Positions 1 to 11,840 of a stretch of 64,000 bases of DNA are shown here, in pieces. The position numbers were made by a program, and so were the translations under genes. The stretch lies in assembly GCA_026874595.1 (NCBI GenBank), contig CM049314.1, positions 37,677,229 to 37,741,228 of the forward strand. The letters run 5' to 3'. The notes under the pieces are model-generated. The model was not told the origin of the DNA. It searched no databases and saw nothing but the letters and a program-made list of their open reading frames with translations. This DNA is from Sipunculus nudus (Eukaryota; Annelida; Sipuncula; Golfingiida; Sipunculidae). Numbering within the stretch: position 1 is the stretch's first letter; the number at the start of each line of letters is the position of its first letter.

Positions 1-2690
1 TAAGTAGCAGAAGCGGACCCAACGGGACTCCATGCAGAAGGTCCGTATTCATTTTCAACCGCCGCAATGTTTTTTTTTCATCGTATCAGACAAATTTTGA
101 GGTCTGAAACCCCAGACACCACTCCACCCAACCCCACCCCACGCCTGTTCCTGAAATTGGAACCTTGAATTAGGTTTTGTCATTAATCCTCCTGGGTTGA
201 ACTCTCCATTTCATAGAGCGAGAAACATGTGTTTTTCTCTTTTACTGACCACGCACGTGGGTCAAATCCTTCATTGAAAGCAAGCGTTATTCATATATGA
301 ACAATAGTCCTTAGTGTTAGAGGTTAAGTGACCACGATGCACGCATTCCGGTGATTGCCGAAGGCAGTTCGGCTGTGCTCGGTAAAAAACAGATAAATCA
401 CTCAAAATTATATGAATATTAAAAATTATTTATTTTCATATCGCTTATGTCACTGCGGGGATAATAACCTTTAAAATGATGTATGGCACAATATTGTACA
501 CAGCGCGGTTTTAGAGAACATTGCGAACGAACGTGAACTGAATTCCTTTTATAAGTATTAGATTTGATTATATCATATTCGCTAGGTAGATGTTTCGGAC
601 TGACATTAAGTATGCGGTACGACACATCCGTTGGAAGAAATAAATCTTAAAAATCAATTTTCTTACATGGTCCGAAAAGCCGTAGAAAGCGTACCGGCCC
701 TCCTGATTCGCGCCCGTATTCTATTCCGTTGGGATATATTCATTTAATAGTATATATATAGCATAAGAGTCACATACTGTATTGTGGGTAACCCCTAGAA
801 TACCTTGTTTACTTTACGCTTGCAGTGATGCCTGCCTGCTTTATTAGCTATGATAACAATTTCAGTTGTTTTTTAAACTTTGTTTAATGAACAATTAGCC
901 CTAACCTGTCACGTGTTTTTTAGGTTTGGTTTAATTGAAGGAAAATATTATAGCTATATACAGTACAATATTATAGTCAATATATAGCTTTCATACACGA
1001 AATATTTCGTGCGTTCTTGCGCATTAATAAGGCCTCCGTAATGACATGGAGAGTGAAAGTATATACATGAGAACATACGATACACGGTCTCAAATGCATG
1101 AAAAACGTCCACCAATCCTGTGCGTCCCTCCCCTATAGCGGATTGTCTGTTACCCCGTCCATGGGCTACATTGCTTTGGCTTTTAACCGAATACATATTT
1201 GATTGAACCCATATAGCTGAGGGGGGGGGGGGGGGGCACAGAGGGGGCCCAGGAACCTTCCTGTACTGCCTAAAAATGTTCCTCTCGGAGGTACTGATGT
1301 TATGTACTTTAAATCATGGAATATAAAATTTTAGTGAGGTGTTATGTTCATTTGGCGAAGTCACTGCCACTCCCTCAAATTTCCTGGTCCTGTATATTTT
1401 AACCCAGTCCGCCCTTACCCACAGGTAAAACTATATTATATGTAATGTCATGCTTGATGCCAATATGAGAAGTTTTAAAAAAGTTCAGTAAACTACACAA
1501 ATTTTTCATCGAAACCTTCATTTTCGATATTGCGGATATTTTTTTGGTAAGGTGGTGATCTTTTTACAATCCAATAATTGAAGAAAAAAACACTTTTTGC
1601 CTTCCTTAGGATTTCGAGTGCCCCTGAGATCGCGGGACCGTGGCAAATGCTAATTTTGATACCAGGTTAAACCGGCACTGTTTGTATATAGGCCTAGGCC
1701 TGCTGAATCATTAAGTTCCTTATCAACTTGTTGTGATAACTATTACCGAGACACAATTGAGTCCTGAATGATAGCAATATCAAAGTACAAAAGAAACATC
1801 TTCAGAATGTATGTTGTAGCTGTTAAATAGTTCTTCCTAAATAATGACACATTATTAATAAACAGAAGTGCGGCAGTGTGCAGTACGTGTGGTATATGGG
1901 CATATAATCAAGTTTGAATGTTCAATGAATATGCAGATTGAGAGAGTGCAAAATTCGACCTTTTATTTAATAGGCCTATAGGATGTATGCGTGTGCGTAA
2001 TATGGCCGTCTGTATGTACATAACCTGAATATGATTTAATTATATAGGCCTATAGGATTTGATCGGCACACTAAAAATAATTTATTTATCTTGCAAATGG
2101 AACCGTGACAACCCGACTCAGTAGGCATTGATAATTATGGGCTGGTATGCCTACTCTGGCAGCCGTATTCTATCTGGTCGTAATGTCAATAGGCCGATAT
2201 GGCGCTATTGCAAATATAAACATTAAAATCCATTTACTATAGTAGCGCGTCATAATATAGACTGGTTTCAAATAAACTTGTTAAAACAGCTTAACTAGGC
2301 CTATGTTACAGAATTATAGAATATCTGTAGACTCTTTATCACAGCCAGTTGTGCATGGTGTAGGCCGTATTAATAAAAGCCTTAATTTTAGAGTGATAAA
2401 TAAAATTATAATTAATTTACTTATGGGCATGGAGTTAGTTTTTAAATCAGTGACTTGAACAAAACTTCAAAGTTTACAGATCAAGATTTAGGCCTACGAC
2501 TGCATAGGCCTATGTTTAATTTGCACAAAAGGCCCATGAAGTGGACCTGATTAAATACGTCGGACATTGATTTGAGTGTGAAGTTAATTTCCTGTTAAAA
2601 TTTTGGTTTAATTATACATGTATCCAATTTTAAAGAAAACGCGATTCGAAAACATTGAACCCTTATTCATGTGTAAAACCTTTAAAAAAA
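1..2690. other. AT-rich stretch without a recognisable gene
   Basis: No exon with a believable protein sequence was found on either strand. A run of 16 G lies at 1221-1236. The octamer TAGGCCTA and near variants recur at about 1690, 1972, 2044, 2296, 2487 and 2506, which is typical of dispersed sequence in some marine invertebrates. Short open frames here have no recognisable content. Confidence 0.6.
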
Positions 2691-2699
2691 ATCGCTCTA

Positions 2700-3290
2700 C
2701 ATGTCCGCACGATGGCTTTTTGTGCCGCTCTTGTTATCATGGGATGGGAGAAATGGACGGACGGGCTATCGATTGGTGCCCAGGATAACCTTAAAATAAC
2801 GATAGTCGTGACCTTGGGGCCGTCAAATAAGCAATTTATGCAATATTTTCGGCGAATGTCCAACTTGCGGACTGCTCTGAAACGGCTTTTGGTGCCGCTC
2901 TAATTGTTACAGGATGTGAGAGCGGGTTGGGCGGCTATCGACAGGTAGCAAATACGACCGTAAGAAGGCGATGCATGGCTGGAACCAGGCGCGGGTCGTA
3001 TAAGCGAGGTTCCATATATATTGGGCCTTTTCCACACATCGGCCGGCTGCTCTAAAACGGCTTTTTGTTTCGCTCTAAAAATTAGCGGAATGGACAGCCA
3101 ATGACGTGAGCTTTAATTTGATACCTAACATTGCGGCATAACAACGACTTTTAGAAGGCGATCGTCCGAGAAAATGAAGTCGTTATATAGATAAATAGAT
3201 AGATATAGATATAGGCGAATTTCACCAAGACAGGGCTGGCTCCTGCTCTGACACGGCCGTTGGTGCTGCTCTTATAATTGCTCCAATCGA
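2700..3290 (+). repeat. Degenerate tandem repeat, four copies, ~170-196 bp
   Basis: A module around GGCTTTTTGTGCCGCTC recurs at 2714, 2884, 3059 and 3255, so the spacings are about 170, 175 and 196 bp. The copies are strongly diverged, but each keeps a CTGCTCT...ACGGC...GCTCT core. The stretch is more CpG-rich than its surroundings. The two opposing open frames here are most simply explained as by-products of the repeat. Confidence 0.6.
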
Positions 3291-3392
3291 TTATGAAGAA
3301 CTGTGACTTGCTCTGTTTCAGGGTGCCTCTTAATAAGGCAAGGAAATGCTGATTATAAAGATTTTAAATATGGAGTATAAAGATTTTAAATC

Positions 3393-3453
3393 AATATGTT
3401 AACATTATGTAAGGCAATAGTCACACCACACTTGGAATTTGCTAATCAGACAC
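3393..3453 (+). pseudogene. LINE reverse-transcriptase relic, 5' part
   Basis: In frame this reads ...KAIVTPHLEFANQT, which matches the late reverse-transcriptase motif of CR1/Jockey-like non-LTR retrotransposons (family pattern ALVRPHLEYGNVVWSP). The frame is interrupted exactly at the 9-bp target duplication of the element starting at 3454 and resumes as RAPYL beyond it. It is therefore an old retrotransposon copy split by a later insertion. Confidence 0.7.
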
Positions 3454-4096
3454 TAGTCCATACATGGACCTCTATGTCCTATGATACTTCTGCTGGACGG
3501 ACATCACGGTCCATGGGCCCAATGCAAATTCAATGTAGACACTCCGCAACGTATTTGCAACGATAGGTCGAGGGCCCTCGGAGGAGATGACATGTCTGAT
3601 CACTCGAAGAAATTGCATCAGGCTTATAAACACTATATTCACTAACCTTCTGCATGCATGATTTTACATTCTAACTGACAAAAAGTCTTATTTTACAGGT
3701 TCTTTCTTGTACAACCCACGCAACGCTGTGTATCCAATGTAGCCATTTGTCGCAATGCAATGTGGGAAGGATTCATACTCTCCGGGCAGAGACTCCGCCT
3801 TTGAAAGGTCTCTCAGTTCACGTGAATAGGGCCGGATTATAAGACCGTCGGGACATCAGCAAGGAACCACATTTGCTGTTCGTTCAACGCACTGGTTAAC
3901 TGCAGAAATAAATAAACTTATACATAAATAGAAATTGTATCTGTGGTTGTAGGTTTATGTGGCAACATTTATTTCATCATTCTTTCTATGTTCAACTTCT
4001 ACCGCGCTCATCGTCTCTCTCTACAGGTAAGATATAAAAACATGATATATTATAAGCCTATTTTAAATTTTTTATGTAAATAAATTAAAATTTCTT
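3454..4096 (+). repeat. Left terminal inverted repeat of the 2.9-kb element
   Basis: Pairs with 5743-6384 along a constant coordinate sum of about 9838. It includes the segment with GAGGGCCCTCG and the segment with CGCGCTCATCGTCTCTC. Similarity fades after about 4096. Confidence 0.85.
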
Positions 4097-4554
4097 TCCT
4101 TCAAATATATGTGTGTGCGTGTACACATAATGGTCATTTTACGAAAAACGGCCCATTATACAGGTACAACATCTGGAAAATAACTGATCTTAATATCAAT
4201 GTTATAGTGTCTCGCATGGAAATAAAAAAAATAAATATATGAAATAATTTTCAGCAGAGCACCATATTTCACTGAGAGTTATAGTTTTGCTAATTTAATG
4301 CCCTATGGTTTCAACAATTTCAACATCTTTACAGACTAGTGGTTCGAAATATTATGTTAGATGAGCTGGATATTTTCATGCATGCCAATTTCACGGTCCC
4401 GCATAATTAATTAAAAAGGTTCGCCTATATGATGTATTTTTTTAAGGAAAATATATTTGAGCCCTGTAAAATGCATATGTTTAATTTTATGAGTTAAGTC
4501 AAACATCCTGAAAAAATAAAGCTGCACCCTAATGTAGGTATAATACAAAATAAA

Positions 4555-5024
4555 GCTATAATTCCTTTTACGCAGTTGCGGCAAGGGCGATTCCTTTTAT
4601 GCGGTCGCGGTTGCGGATTAAAAACGATTTTTGTATATGTAATATAATGTACGATACATGTATTTCCAATATTCCATATTCCCATGTGTTTCCTATATTC
4701 ACAATAATTTAAATCGGTGTTTTCATGCAGGCGGAAAACGTTTTTAATCGTGACATTTTCTGATAAACACGATATAATCCTGGGGAACCCCTATATGTGA
4801 CGTATAAAATTCAGCGGGATTCCTCGTCCGACCCCATATACGTTTAATATTTTTGTCGGATCGGTCGCTACATGATCCGACAAAAATCTGTCGGATGACG
4901 GGTCGGATAAGTACCGCGACCACAACCGCATAAATGGAATCAGTCCTTCTTAATATCATATGTTCTACTCTATCTGCAACCGCGACCGTACCGCGGCCGC
5001 AACCGCGTAAAAGGAACCCTAGCT
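4555..5024. mobile_element. Nested GC-rich MITE-like element
   Basis: The left end near 4561 reads ATTCCTTTTACGCAGTTGCGG. The right end near 5020, read on the other strand, gives GGTTCCTTTTACGCGGTTGC. The two ends are thus inverted copies. Inside are several dyads of CGCGACCG/CGGTCGCG and TCCGACAAAAAT/ATTTTTGTCGGA. The base composition is far more CpG-rich than the enclosing transposon. No coding capacity was seen. Confidence 0.55.
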
Positions 5025-5674
5025 TTAAGATCATGAAAAATACGACAATCGACCTGGTTAATAAAAAATGTGGAAAATAAAAGCATTTTCTAATATGTTT
5101 AAGTCATTTTTTTAATAATGTCTGTTCACAAATGATAATTGCGTTGAAGAAGGATGTCTTATAAATGTGATCATTGGCAAACTTTTTACTTAAAGCATGT
5201 AGACTTCTTTCAAAATATTTAAAAGTTTAATATTTGAAATTACACAACACAGTCAGTGATTTCTATTGAAAGATGAAATTCGGAATATAACAATGCCAGT
5301 TTGTAGATTTTACATGTTACATCCATTCTGTTCTTCTTTGTTTCGACACCGCTAACCGATATTCACCACCGTTTAAGTGCATGACAAGGTACGAATTTGA
5401 TCGATAATGATATTGGAAAAAAGATATCCTTTCAAAGAAAATTAATTACTTCTTTAACCTTTTCTGGTACTCAGTATATTTATTTTTTGATAATGTGAGC
5501 TATATTCAAAAACTTAGAAATTATTCCTTTAAAAATAGAAATCCACCATTTTTGGAGAAATATAGGTAACGGTGTTGAAAAGAAATGTTGGGTATTACTT
5601 CGTCAAATAGATAAGCTAAAATTAAGTATAAATTATAAGATACTAATTAAATTCTATCCCCAAAGCACAATGAC

Positions 5675-5675
<1 letters not shown>

Positions 5676-5730
<55 letters not shown>
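5676..5730. repeat. (AT)n microsatellite
   Basis: About 55 bp of uninterrupted AT/TA dinucleotides just inside the right arm of the 2.9-kb element. The left arm has no equivalent tract at the matching place, so it expanded after the arms were formed. Confidence 0.95.
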
Positions 5731-5732
<2 letters not shown>

Positions 5733-5742
5733 ATGGAATGAA

Positions 5743-6384
5743 ATTTTAATTTATTTACATAAAAATTTAAAAAAAAAGGCTTATAATATATCATGTTTTT
5801 ATATCTTACCTGTAGAGAGAGACGATGAGCGCGGTAGAAATTGAACATAGAAAGAACGATGAAATAAATGTTGCCACATAAACCTACAACCACAGATACA
5901 ATTTCTATTTATGTATAAGTTTATTTATTTCTGCAGTTAACCCAGTGCAATGAACGAACAGCAAATTGTGGTTCCTTGCTGATGTCCCGACGGTCTTATA
6001 ATCCGGCCCTATTCACGTGAACTGAGAGACCTTTCAAAGGCGGAGTCTCTGCCCGGAGAGTATGAATCCTTCCCACATTGCATTGCGACAAATGGCTACA
6101 TTGGATACACAGCGTTGCGTGGGTTGTACAAGAAAGAACCTGTACAATAAGACTTTTTGTCAGTTAGAATGTAAAATCATGCATGCAAAAGGTTAGTGAA
6201 TATAGTGTTGATAAGCCTGATGCAATTTCTTCGAGTGATCAGACCTGTCATCTCCTCCGAGGGCCCTCGACCTATCGTTGCAAATACGTTGCGGAGTGTC
6301 TACATTGAATTTGCATTGGGCCCATGGACCGTGATGTCCGTCCAGCAGAAGTATCATAGGACATAGAGGTCCATGTATGGACTA
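5743..6384 (-). repeat. Right terminal inverted repeat of the 2.9-kb element
   Basis: Reverse complement of 3454-4096, with a few substitutions and short gaps. It is followed directly by the target duplication ATCAGACAC. Confidence 0.85.
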
Positions 6385-6860
6385 ATCAGACACGTGCCCC
6401 ATATCTAGCCAGGCACTAGACCCAGCTGTGGCCCTGTTGTAAACATTTGTGTTTACAACAGAGCCACAACTGTGACTAGCCAAGCACATAACAGAAATTG
6501 AGAATGTGCAAAGAAGAGCAAGGAAAAATATTCCCAAAACTGGAAAATTAGAATATGAAGACAGGTTCAAGAAACTTAAATGACCAACTGTTAACATTAG
6601 CATACAGAAAACTAAGAGGAAATATTATCGAAATGTACAAGATAACCACAGATAAGGACTGCTTGATTCATTTCAGAGATAACATTGTAACAAGAGGCAC
6701 AAATACAAATTATATAAGGAAATATCTAGGTTAAACATTAGAAAATATGCTTTCTTCAGCAGGACAGTAGATTATTGGATTAGTCTACTTAAACATATTA
6801 TCGAGTGTATACAAATTAAAATATTTTCAAAAGAAGACTTGACACATTCTGGAACGACAA
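6385..6860 (+). pseudogene. LINE reverse-transcriptase relic, 3' part
   Basis: Continues the frame that ends at 3453: RAPYL, then after a 60-bp insertion ITEIENVQRRARK, then (after a frameshift near 6580) LTLAYRKLRGNIIEMYKI, and finally a degraded RKYAFFSRTVDYW. This order (IEKVQRRATK, RLxxLxLxTLxxRRLRGDMIxxYK, FFxxRVVxxWN) is the usual C-terminal tail of CR1/Jockey-type LINE reverse transcriptases. In-frame stops and at least one frameshift make it a pseudogene. Confidence 0.8.
6417..6476. mobile_element. 60-bp hairpin insertion with 11-bp target duplication
   Basis: TAGCCAGGCAC (6406-6416) and TAGCCAAGCAC (6477-6487) flank 60 bp that fold on themselves. The arm GCTGTGGCCCTGTTGTAAAC pairs with GTTTACAACAGAGCCACAAC across a loop of a few bases. 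Removing the insertion and one flank restores the LINE frame from PYLA to ITEIENVQ. Confidence 0.65.
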
Positions 6861-6925
6861 ATAAATTATATATGATTATAAAGCCACACCCTAGCTGAGC
6901 ATGCACTATAATTGATCTGAAAAGA

Positions 6926-6956
<31 letters not shown>

Positions 6957-6959
6957 AAT
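6926..6959. repeat. (AAT)n microsatellite
   Basis: Imperfect AAT trinucleotide tract. It is bracketed by two near-identical ~20-bp direct repeats (AATTGATCTGAAAAGATAA and AATTGGTCTGAAAAGATAA). Confidence 0.85.
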
Positions 6960-7549
6960 GTAAATATGTACAATAATTGGTCTGAAAAGATAAAGATCAA
7001 TAAAAACGCGCCGACATATTAGGCCCTCAATGGCCCAGAACAGCCTAGCCCTAGCTCCCGTGCTCTCTTACTATGCTATGCTGTGCGAGAGCCCTAGAAG
7101 ATGATTTGGGGAAACTGGAGAAATTCCATGCACATGACAATTAAATTCTTGTATTTCGTCTGAAAATGTCGTATTCCTTATGAAATAATGATATTCTTAT
7201 CAAATGCGCATATAACGTACCATTTTACGTACTCAAGACAGTTTCAAGCGTAATGGTTACAAAGTTTAAAAAAAAAAGGATTTTTAAATAATATTTAATA
7301 ATATTTAAAAAAAAATATTTAGCTGAATTTCTTGGTCATTAGAATAAAGTACTATATATCTTCCATAGATTATTTTAAGTTTCCTTGTCAAAAACGCAAT
7401 TTTTTATTTTACACGATTTTTTCCCGACAAGGGTTTTAAGTTCGCCAGTTTACTCTGAAGCTTTTTATGCGGCACTTTTAATGCAGTTATAAAACATCCA
7501 AGACAAACATATGAACTTAGGATTTAGAGTAGGCTAGTCTACACGGAAA

Positions 7550-8220
7550 GTGAGGTCTTTGGAGCAACGGTGGTATATATTCTGAAGGGTGTATCTAAAA
7601 CCCGGAGATCTCCGGCCGGAGATCAAAATAAACCCCGGAGATCGCAATATCTTAATCAAAGAGGCAGCGATGCGTATTAAACCTTCCCCTCTGAATAATC
7701 TGAATAGCTAGCCGCCTGCGCCGACGAAACGTCTTGCACCGTTAACGGACGACTGTTCTCTCAGATATATCGAACATTTTATAGTCACCCTTGGTGGCTA
7801 CTGAATAGCCAACCTCCAACGTCCGCTAACTTCCTGGACGCACGATGGGCGACCTCACAGCGCAGACTCGGATTCTCAAGTTTGTGTTGAGAAGAAACGA
7901 CCTCAATAATGAAGACAACCAATCCCCACCTGCCTACGTGGTGTGTGTCGGCCACGCGTAAACAAAAGCACGTGGTTGATCGTCACGGTGCAGTGTGTTG
8001 TCATGTACTGAGACGGGCCCTGACTAAACTTGTGTGTAAACTCGCGACCACGACAAGGTGCAGCGATTATAGATGCTAGTAGGTCCTATTATCAGATTAT
8101 GGCCCACATTCTGTGACTGCGACGTCTGCGACTTGTGAAGTTGTGGTGGACTGCAAGTCAGAGACGGCGTTCGCGCTGTTGAGAAAGGAGAACGAGTCCC
8201 TCATAGTGAATTGACAGGTA
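7550..8220 (+). promoter_or_regulatory. CpG-richer island, possible promoter or first exon
   Basis: This stretch is clearly more CpG- and GC-rich than its AT-rich surroundings. It contains overlapping perfect palindromes CCGGAGATCTCCGG (7602-7615) and GATCTCCGGCCGGAGATC (7607-7624). A donor-like GACAG|GTAACG lies at about 8216. These fit a promoter with a noncoding first exon for a + strand gene. The reductase gene downstream has a possible splice acceptor just before its ATG, so a distant 5' exon is possible. There is no direct evidence for either connection. Confidence 0.3.
7845..7961 (+). CDS. Small open frame in the CpG-rich island
   Basis: A 38-residue frame starts MGDLTAQTRILKFVLRRNDL and ends at TAA. 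The composition is charged and looks plausible for a protein start, and the start lies in the most CpG-rich part of the island. It could be a first coding exon leaving through one of the GTGGTG/GTGTGT sites near 7937-7945, or chance. No downstream exon could be linked to it. Homology was not recognised. Confidence 0.2.
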   Translation: MGDLTAQTRILKFVLRRNDLNNEDNQSPPAYVVCVGHA

Positions 8221-8948
8221 ACGAGTGTATGTATCATCAGAAACTATTTTGTGCCAAACGGCTACAAAAGGAAACAACCGCAACAAGGGGAGCGATTTTA
8301 CAATAGGTGCGACATTCTGGTCCAATAACTTTCCAAATGGGGAGAGGCCTAGAGAAAAATAAGGCAAGTACTAGCACTAAGCACTATATGTATCATTGAC
8401 ATTTATTCAGGACTCCTCCCCCCCCCTTTCAGCAGCCGCTTCCTTTAATGGGTTTGGACCAATTTTTTGCGGCCTGCATGGACCAACCCCCAACCTCCAC
8501 ACACACAAAACTTTCCTATGGGGGCTGCATTTGTTTGCCTATCACATGATCAGCTCATGAATATGGCATGACCCAGCAGAGAACCAATAGGAGATAAGGA
8601 CAAATGACATCACTCATAGACTTGTAACCTGCTCATGAGCTTATCACTAGCTGTCATGACACATCAAGTTAACCCATATTAAAAGGCCTAAAGCCCTCAT
8701 ACACTTCTTATTGCCTCACAAAACCCTAACAACATATATTTTCAAATACTTTTTCAAATGATTTTAATAAGAAGTTATAATATAAGTTTTATTTTAGGGT
8801 TTATTTATTATTTTATTATGTTTAAAATACAACTAATTTCAACTGAATTTGAAAATATTTTTAAAATGTTTAAGGTATATAATCTTTGTGTGTATCATAT
8901 GGAAAATTCTATATCTATTGTCATAGTTTATTTACACCTGTATCAATA

Positions 8949-8950
<2 letters not shown>
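8220..8950. other. No gene recognised
   Basis: AT-rich sequence following the CpG-rich island. No exon with a recognisable protein and no RNA gene was found. Confidence 0.5.
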
Positions 8951-8990
<40 letters not shown>

Positions 8991-9082
8991 AAACTTGAAA
9001 AATTAAACATGCTTTCAAATTATATATATGTATTGCTATATTAAAAGTGTTTTCCAGTGCACATATACAAATATTTTAATTT

Positions 9083-9118
<36 letters not shown>

Positions 9119-9383
9119 GTGTGATTTTGAGATATAATTCTTTATAATAATTATATTTTATTTTTTTCTTTATTCAAATATCAGCTATTTGACTGAAATC
9201 ACCATTATGTTCAGTTATACGTGCGTATTTGTTTTGAAAATATTTAAGTATACATTGTTTCAACTTTTATGCATGGCCATATGTACCAGTGATAATGTTA
9301 GCTAACTTTCAGATATGTAGGCCTATTAAGTATTTGTATTAGAATAATAATACTAGATACTTTTGTACCTCATTTGTTGTATG

Positions 9384-9449
<66 letters not shown>

Positions 9450-10315
9450 TATATTTGAATAATTTCAATGACATTTCTAATGGTTTAAGCAAATTGTAAA
9501 ATAATTTTAAAATGATTATTGGTTCATACAGCTAAACCAATATTATTTGCCAAATACACATGAGTGTACATATATTTTGTGTGTGTGATTATTAAATATC
9601 TTACAAATTTCATATATCATGTGTGTGTGAGTGCCAATATGTTGTGCATTTTTAATAATTTATTTTTTTTATATTTATAAATCACCTCTTAAATTAAACT
9701 GGTTTAGTTATGTAACACTTGAGTAAATACATAAAGGTGTGTGTGTGCTGAAATGTATATGTTTGATTTATATCAATCTAGGTTTTTATATCAATTATTC
9801 ATACCATTCATATACTTAACATATGTTTTAACTTTTAAGGCGTTTCCAGGATCCATTTGTTATTAAATGCAAACACTGGCCCAGTTGATTCCATGCTCGG
9901 AATATGTGCGGGCTGTCTGGTTATGCAGCTTAAATATTTTCTTTCTGTAAGTTTTCAGAAGTGCATCAAAAACTTAAATTTAAATAGGAGTATTTGCCTG
10001 TATTATATAATTGAAGTGATAAATACTGATCACTAGTTTAAATGGTCACACACTTGATCACCCACACATAACAAGCACACATACACCAGAATATAGTGCT
10101 GAATGTGTTATATTAAAATAAACAACCAATAATACTGCTGTCACCTTTGTTATATTTACAATTATTGTCTTGCACTATTCATTAAGGTTGATTTCCCTTG
10201 TTTTGACATAGAAATATGCACATTCAATAAGTGTAAATATAGAGCATTTTATGAATGATCAGTTTTACCCTACAACTAAGATGCAAATCTCAACAACTCA
10301 TTCTACAGCTCTAGG

Positions 10316-10396
10316 ATGTTTGATCCACTTGAGGGTGGTGGTAACATGGTGGCCAACCTCATTAGCAGCTAGTTAAAATAGCACCAAGTCTAGAGC
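10316..10396 (+). repeat. Arm A of an 81-bp inverted repeat pair
   Basis: Pairs with 11841-11921 with only about two or three mismatches. Key segments are CACTTGAGGGTGGTGGTAAC and CATTAGCAGCTAGTTAAAAT. The two arms enclose about 1.45 kb of AT-rich DNA, giving a foldback layout. No target duplication was recognised. Confidence 0.8.
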
Positions 10397-10448
10397 TAGT
10401 CATTTTGTGAAATGCCTGAGTGAATCACATTCACTGATTTTGCACATC

Positions 10449-10497
<49 letters not shown>

Positions 10498-10556
10498 ATA
10501 TATATATATATATGTATATATAAATATATATATGTGTATCTATAAATATATATTTA

Positions 10557-10705
10557 TTAGGGTAGGGGCCAGGTACTTGTACCTGTACCTAGATACACAT
10601 TTCAGAGTATATGTACCTGCAGGTCATGAGTAGGAAGTACCTTGTACCTGTACCTATACCCAGAATTAAAATACCTGTACCTGGAACAAGGTACTCCAGG
10701 TACAC
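10557..10705 (+). repeat. Dispersed repeat rich in GTACCTGTACC, copy 1
   Basis: Begins GGGTAGGGGCCAGGTACTTG and carries several GTACCTGTACCT blocks. It is nearly the same sequence as at 13020. The CAGGG-like start and the subterminal short repeats resemble hAT-type element ends, but no partner end or target duplication could be fixed here. Confidence 0.6.
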
Positions 10706-11121
10706 TTTTTTTTTAGTTTTTTTTCCTTTTTCTTGTTTTAAAATTGGTTACCTGTAATGTAAAATAATCATCCATTTTTACGTATAACTTTTTTTATCAT
10801 AAATAAAAACCTGTTAGACGGCACAAGTAACATAGTAAAAATTATTGTATATTTACATAATTAATGAGTCCCCTGATATCAACATTATAAATAACAACAC
10901 CTAATATACATTATTATTTTCACGGATAATAATACATAACGCTGAATTTTCTCATAACTTTATTATTGTTGTTAATGTAACTATGTGATGTAAAAGTTGA
11001 TGCCGCTTTTGGATATCTTACCCAAAATATACACATATTCAGCATAATTGATTTTAAAGAATGTTTTGGATTAAGCAGTTAAAGACATAACATATGTACA
11101 AATGTAAAATGTATAAAACAT

Positions 11122-11159
<38 letters not shown>

Positions 11160-11162
11160 TTC

Positions 11163-11177
11163 GGGGGGGGGGGGGGG
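11163..11177 (+). repeat. Poly(G) run, 15 bp
   Basis: An uninterrupted run of 15 G directly beside an (AT)n tract. Confidence 0.95.
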
Positions 11178-11840
11178 CTTTTGTCCTCTTTATCATTAAG
11201 GTAGGTGGCTTTTTCCCAAGGAATCATTTTGTCCAGGGGTACTTTAGTCCTACACCTATTAAAAACCCATAAAAACATTAGTGTTCTTCATACCAAAAGT
11301 TTTATGTCAAATCTTTTAGTATCATTTTATGTAATGAATTTGAAATAATCTAAGTATCATCCTACAATACCCTAGAATTTCATTATGTGTGTACAAATGA
11401 AAGATATAATAATTAAATAATTTTATATGACCACATAATGTGTAATCTTTATTTTTGAAAATAATTAACATACAATTGATTATACAAATAAAGTTATATA
11501 AGACAATAAATTCATTTACCTTTTTTTTCTTCTTATGTATGGGTCATGTTGAATTTTCAGCCAAGTATTGCTTCAATGCTTGCTTTTCAAGTTGATGTTG
11601 CTGCTTCAGTCACAGAAGATATCACTCATGATTGGAGATTCATCTCACATTCATCATTTATAAACTGACCAGGCCTAACAAAGCTGAGTGGTGTACAACC
11701 ATCTTCAGTTTTGGCAATTATTGACCTAATGATGAGGCAGCAAACATAGAGCAAAAGCTGGTCACCTACCTGCCCAGACATCTGTTGTTACATTATACAT
11801 GACTGACTGACCCCTCATTGATACTTTGATGTCTGCCATA

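Larger units (their letters stand above)
3454..6384. mobile_element. Non-autonomous DNA transposon with ~640-bp TIRs (MULE-like)
   Basis: The left arm (about 3454-4096) is an almost exact reverse complement of the right arm (about 5743-6384). The element starts TAGTCCATAC and ends GTATGGACTA. It is flanked by the direct repeat ATCAGACAC at 3445-3453 and 6385-6393. A 9-bp duplication together with very long terminal inverted repeats is typical of Mutator-like elements; other superfamilies with 8-9 bp duplications cannot be excluded. The 1.65-kb interior has no transposase reading frame, so it would have to be mobilised in trans. It contains a nested GC-rich element and an (AT)n tract. The arms differ by only scattered substitutions and small gaps, suggesting a fairly recent insertion. 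Confidence 0.85.

Noticed and set aside
4494-5034. Two - strand frames inside the 2.9-kb element as possible transposase
   Set aside because: Too short, no transposase motif, and they fall in the nested GC-rich repeat.
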